From: Amoeboradix gromovi
Taxonomy: Eukaryota > Sanchytriomycota > Sanchytriomycetes > Sanchytriales > Sanchytriaceae
Direction: 5' to 3'
NCBI GenBank assembly: GCA_018985225.1
Contig: JADGIF010000126.1
Span: 1-18,581 of the forward strand
Length of the DNA: 18,581 nt
Shown one piece after another: positions 16,656-18,581 of this stretch (position 1 is the stretch's first letter; the number at the start of each line of letters is the position of its first letter). A program made the translations under genes and the position numbers. The notes below the pieces were generated by a model. That model had not been told where the DNA came from and ran no database searches. It saw only the letters and a list, made by a program, of their open reading frames with translations.

Positions 16656-17007
16656 ATGTGTCTTGACGGTTTCGTTGCATATTATGCGACAACAGTTTTC
16701 AAGAGGTTAAGAAAAATAAATTTATCTAAGAGCATCTATAACACAAACAGGAGGCTATTAAATTATGTAATCAGATCAGTCTTGGTGAAGATTATGAAAA
16801 CAATGGCTTCACTTAATTTGTGCAACAGTAGACATCGGTTCTATGACGCTTCGGAAGTGAATGCATCCATAAAATTGAAAAAAGGTTATAAAGACAGATC
16901 TATTGGCGTATATGGTTTAGTGCACTGCCAGGATTGAGTAAAAGTCAAATATCAACCGATTTATGATGAATTTAGCGAGAAATGCGGCTACTGTGTCCTA
17001 TTTTTAA
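16656..17007 (+). pseudogene. Second Fanzor-like C-terminal remnant
   Basis: ATG 16656 opens 93 codons to TGA at 16935. Near the middle it reads R-R-L-L-N-Y-V (32-38), then V-K-I-M-K-T-M-A-S-L-N-L-C-N-S-R-H (44-60), resembling the V-D-E-x-x-T-S-x-x-C-x-x-C-H entry to a Fanzor zinc ribbon with the second Cys replaced by Arg. It ends G-V-Y-G-L-V-H-C-Q-D (84-93), like the V-H-G-L-L-R-C block. After a shift to another frame, 16951-16989 gives I-N-R-F-M-M-N-L-A-R-N-A-A, close to the N-R-D-x-N-A-A-x-N-I block, with the Asp lost. Motif order and spacing fit one broken gene, but each match is short. It differs from the remnant at 1471, so the two are probably separate insertions. The alternative is an orphan 93-codon ORF. 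Confidence 0.45.
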
Positions 17008-17147
17008 TTTAAAAGCGCTTGAGGTGCAAATATAAAGAAATAGTAAAGACTAGTGGAATATAGTTGAGTATTTACTAATCAGGGGTGTACATTGTGTGGA
17101 AGCCTGAGAAACCATTCCAAGGAATCAACTGATATTGCTTTAATCAT

Positions 17148-17315
17148 ATGGGACACCAAATATAAAAAGTAGACCAAGTCGTTTTTAAATGAGGTACTCC
17201 ATAAGGAGGAAATACTATTATTAAGAAAAGTCCTTCTTCTTTCATTAATGTTATTCCTCTTTGAAACAAAACAAGATGACCCACTATCTCTTTCAAATAA
17301 GGTCGCCTTAAACAC
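17148..17315 (+). repeat. Diverged copy of the TIR-element left end, with hairpin
   Basis: Starts TGGGACACCAAATATAAAAA directly after a TA (17147-17148) and aligns in the same orientation with 10112-10290: TIR, the segment GTCGTTTTTAAA, the GGAGGAAAT hairpin (17206-17261), then C-T-C-T-T-T with a diverged tail. Similarity fades after about 17315. No 36-bp partner end lies at the ~500-bp distance seen in the first copy. The nearest right-type end is at 18339-18371, beyond the S1/P1 pseudogene. Confidence 0.6.
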
Positions 17316-17414
17316 CTGGAAGAACAGCTGGATAGCAGTTCTGTGCCATATATTATTGAAACGCTTCTAAAGTAACATCTCAAAGTTTATCATCTGCAAA
17401 AACTTGTGAAACTT

Positions 17415-18208
17415 ATGACTAGGAATTTGCTAATTGCAATTTCTTATGGATGGTGATACAGCGCTCATTTTGCAATTTAGAGTTTTATAATTATGCTTTT
17501 GACTCTAGTAGTTCAAGAAAAGGTCGCTAACCTGTTGCTCAACAATACCAGCGATATATCGCTAGGAAGGCCATACGAAGGATCTCTAGGTAGATCTAGC
17601 ACGTGGCCTGACTACTTCAAGAGTTTGAAAGAATTTCAATGTTCCAAATCGACTTATTTTGTCTCTACCCTTGACAATCTTTCAGATTTTGTTCATGCAC
17701 TGCAAATGACTGCAGGGATCATACTTGCGGCTCTATAGTGGTAAATGCAGTTCATCCTTTCCACGATAACCTGGAAAATGATATTCCGGTTACAAATACA
17801 GGGCCCAGCACTGGATTGGCAGCAGTGGAAGGACCGAAGTTCTTTGTACATTTAGATAAGGACCTTTATCACCCATTGCATGTTTGTGGAAAAGAAAGGG
17901 GTGGAAATCAAATAAAAGTCAAATTCGGATGTAAAACTTCAAATTTGCATTCTGTATGGGACAGTTTGATTGTCAACAAAAAAATACAAGACGACTTTAA
18001 CTACAAAAGACAAGATTGGATTGATGTTTTAGAAAAGATTCAAGTTGAAAACCATAAAGTGGCAGCTGATGCTGCTGGAATTGTTTCTGGGGAGGCAATA
18101 CTTGCAGTTTCCTGTTTTGTGGTGGTGCATATGTATTTAGTGTATTATAAGCTTGTTACCCAAGCTTTTACAAAGGAGTTGCATATCAAGCTATTTAAAT
18201 ATAAATAA
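17415..18208 (+). pseudogene. S1/P1 nuclease pseudogene
   Basis: Remains of a secreted zinc-dependent single-strand nuclease (S1/P1 family). From ATG 17415 one frame reads M-T-R-N-L-L-I-A-I-S-Y-G-W, a TGA at 17454 where the family has W-G/W-x, Y-S-A-H-F-A-I, a TAG at 17478, then V-Q-E-K-V-A-N-L-L, S-T-W-P-D (zinc-ligand Asp kept) and S-T-Y-F-V-S-T-L-D-N, where the usual L-H-Y ligand His is gone. Near 17690-17715 the frame shifts. The second part (to 18208) has F-F-V-H-L-D-K-D-L-Y-H-P-L-H with the H-x3-D-x5-H ligands, R-G-G-N-Q-I-K-V-K-F, and N-L-H-S-V-W-D-S with H-x3-D. Two premature stops, a frameshift and a lost ligand make it dead. Introns spanning the stops are possible but less simple. 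Confidence 0.82.
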
Positions 18209-18227
18209 CTTGCGATTGATTGCTTAA

Positions 18228-18351
18228 TCTAGTTTTTACATTCGAATCGAAATTACCTTATTGACTGCTTGAACTATTTGGTCTAGTTTTTACATATGAA
18301 TAAACAACTTACTTAATTTAATTAGCTAGGTATAATTGGTCTAGTTTTTGC
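18228..18351 (+). repeat. Three spaced copies of TCTAGTTTTTACA
   Basis: T-C-T-A-G-T-T-T-T-T followed by AC or GC occurs at 18228-18240, 18282-18294 and 18340-18351, spaced 54 and 58 bases. The third copy continues into the TGTCCCA block typical of the TIRs; the first two do not. These could be tandem relics of element ends or repeated 3' signals just after the S1/P1 pseudogene. Confidence 0.65.
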
Positions 18352-18437
18352 GTTGGATGTCCCATTTGTTTTAAAAAGTTTGTCTTGCATTTGTTGAATG
18401 TGCCAAACAATTGGGACATGCTCTACAAAAACTAGAC
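18339..18437. repeat. Long imperfect inverted repeat built from two TIR-like ends
   Basis: The left arm 18339-18374 (GTCTAGTTTTTG, then ATGTCCCA and TTGTTT) and the right arm 18402-18437 (complement GTCTAGTTTTTG, ATGTCCCA, TTGTTT) match at about 27 of 36 positions around a 27-base spacer. Each arm resembles the TIRs at 10107, 10578 and 17148. Relative to the 10106-10613 element, the TGTCCCA sides face inward here, so this is either two neighbouring element ends facing each other or a separate ~100-bp hairpin element. Confidence 0.65.
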
Positions 18438-18581
18438 AAAACAATTTGTATCGAAATTTCAAAAATAAACAGTCTGTATAGCTATTCTTTTGCGCTTTCA
18501 TCCAGTCTTTATTTTAGATTTCTAGAAAGACTATTGACTTATGATTTCAAATAAAATTCAATCAGAGTTGAAAGTAGAGGA

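Noticed and set aside
17079-17383. Two minus-strand frames of 78-79 codons over the repeat as genes
   Set aside because: They overlap each other and cover the hairpin repeat; the related copy at 10111-10290 carries stops in the corresponding frame.
17454-17480. TGA and TAG inside the S1/P1 frame as a sign of stop-codon reassignment
   Set aside because: TGA ends the RING gene and the 10709 gene, and TAG ends the genes at 8599 and 11327. Long intact genes contain no in-frame TGA or TAG, so the code is standard.
18241-18260. TTCGAATC as a tRNA T-arm/B-box
   Set aside because: No acceptor stem, D-arm or anticodon arm can be built around it on either strand.

Overview
This 18.6-kb window reads as the nuclear genome of an AT-rich, intron-poor single-celled eukaryote. 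The evidence is a TM-anchored RING-H2 protein, a propeller-plus-TPR scaffold, a BK-type K+ channel with tandem RCK domains and two apparent Fanzor (eukaryotic TnpB-like) remnants. Genes of 450-945 codons run as single open frames on both strands, separated by about 200 bp to 1.6 kb. TAA, TAG and TGA all end good genes, so the code looks standard. I cannot name the lineage. The mix of traits fits a parasitic or otherwise reduced protist, but that is inference.

Layout. The left edge holds a RING-H2 gene, probably cut at its 5' side. Next comes a decayed patch with a Fanzor-type zinc-ribbon remnant (1471-1674), then a secreted orphan (1830-2720) and a broken member of a secreted-protein family (2877-3177). 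The centre has two minus-strand genes: a coiled-coil protein (3205-5343) and a propeller/TPR protein (5558-8395). A plus-strand block follows: two small secreted paralogues (8599-9060, 10709-11155) and a large multi-pass membrane protein (11327-13477) whose first ~100 residues may carry the same secreted domain. Between the paralogues lie the remains of another secreted gene and a ~508-bp element with terminal inverted repeats (TIRs). The BK-like channel (13675-16404, minus) is convergent with the membrane protein.

The right edge (16600-18581) is a graveyard. It holds a second Fanzor-like remnant, a copy of the TIR element's end with an internal hairpin, an S1/P1 nuclease pseudogene with two premature stops and a frameshift, and a cluster of related TIR motifs.

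What stands out: (1) an intact BK-type channel whose selectivity filter reads T-S-G-L-S-T instead of T-V-G-Y-G-D; (2) a small secreted family marked by C-S-x-Y-L-Y-G-Y-S, clustered with a membrane protein that may display the same domain; (3) two independent Fanzor-like C-terminal remnants within 16 kb; (4) a non-autonomous TIR element family. The pairing of young secreted paralogues with dead genes and transposon debris resembles a fast-evolving accessory or subtelomeric region. That is an inference from gene content, since no telomere repeat is visible.
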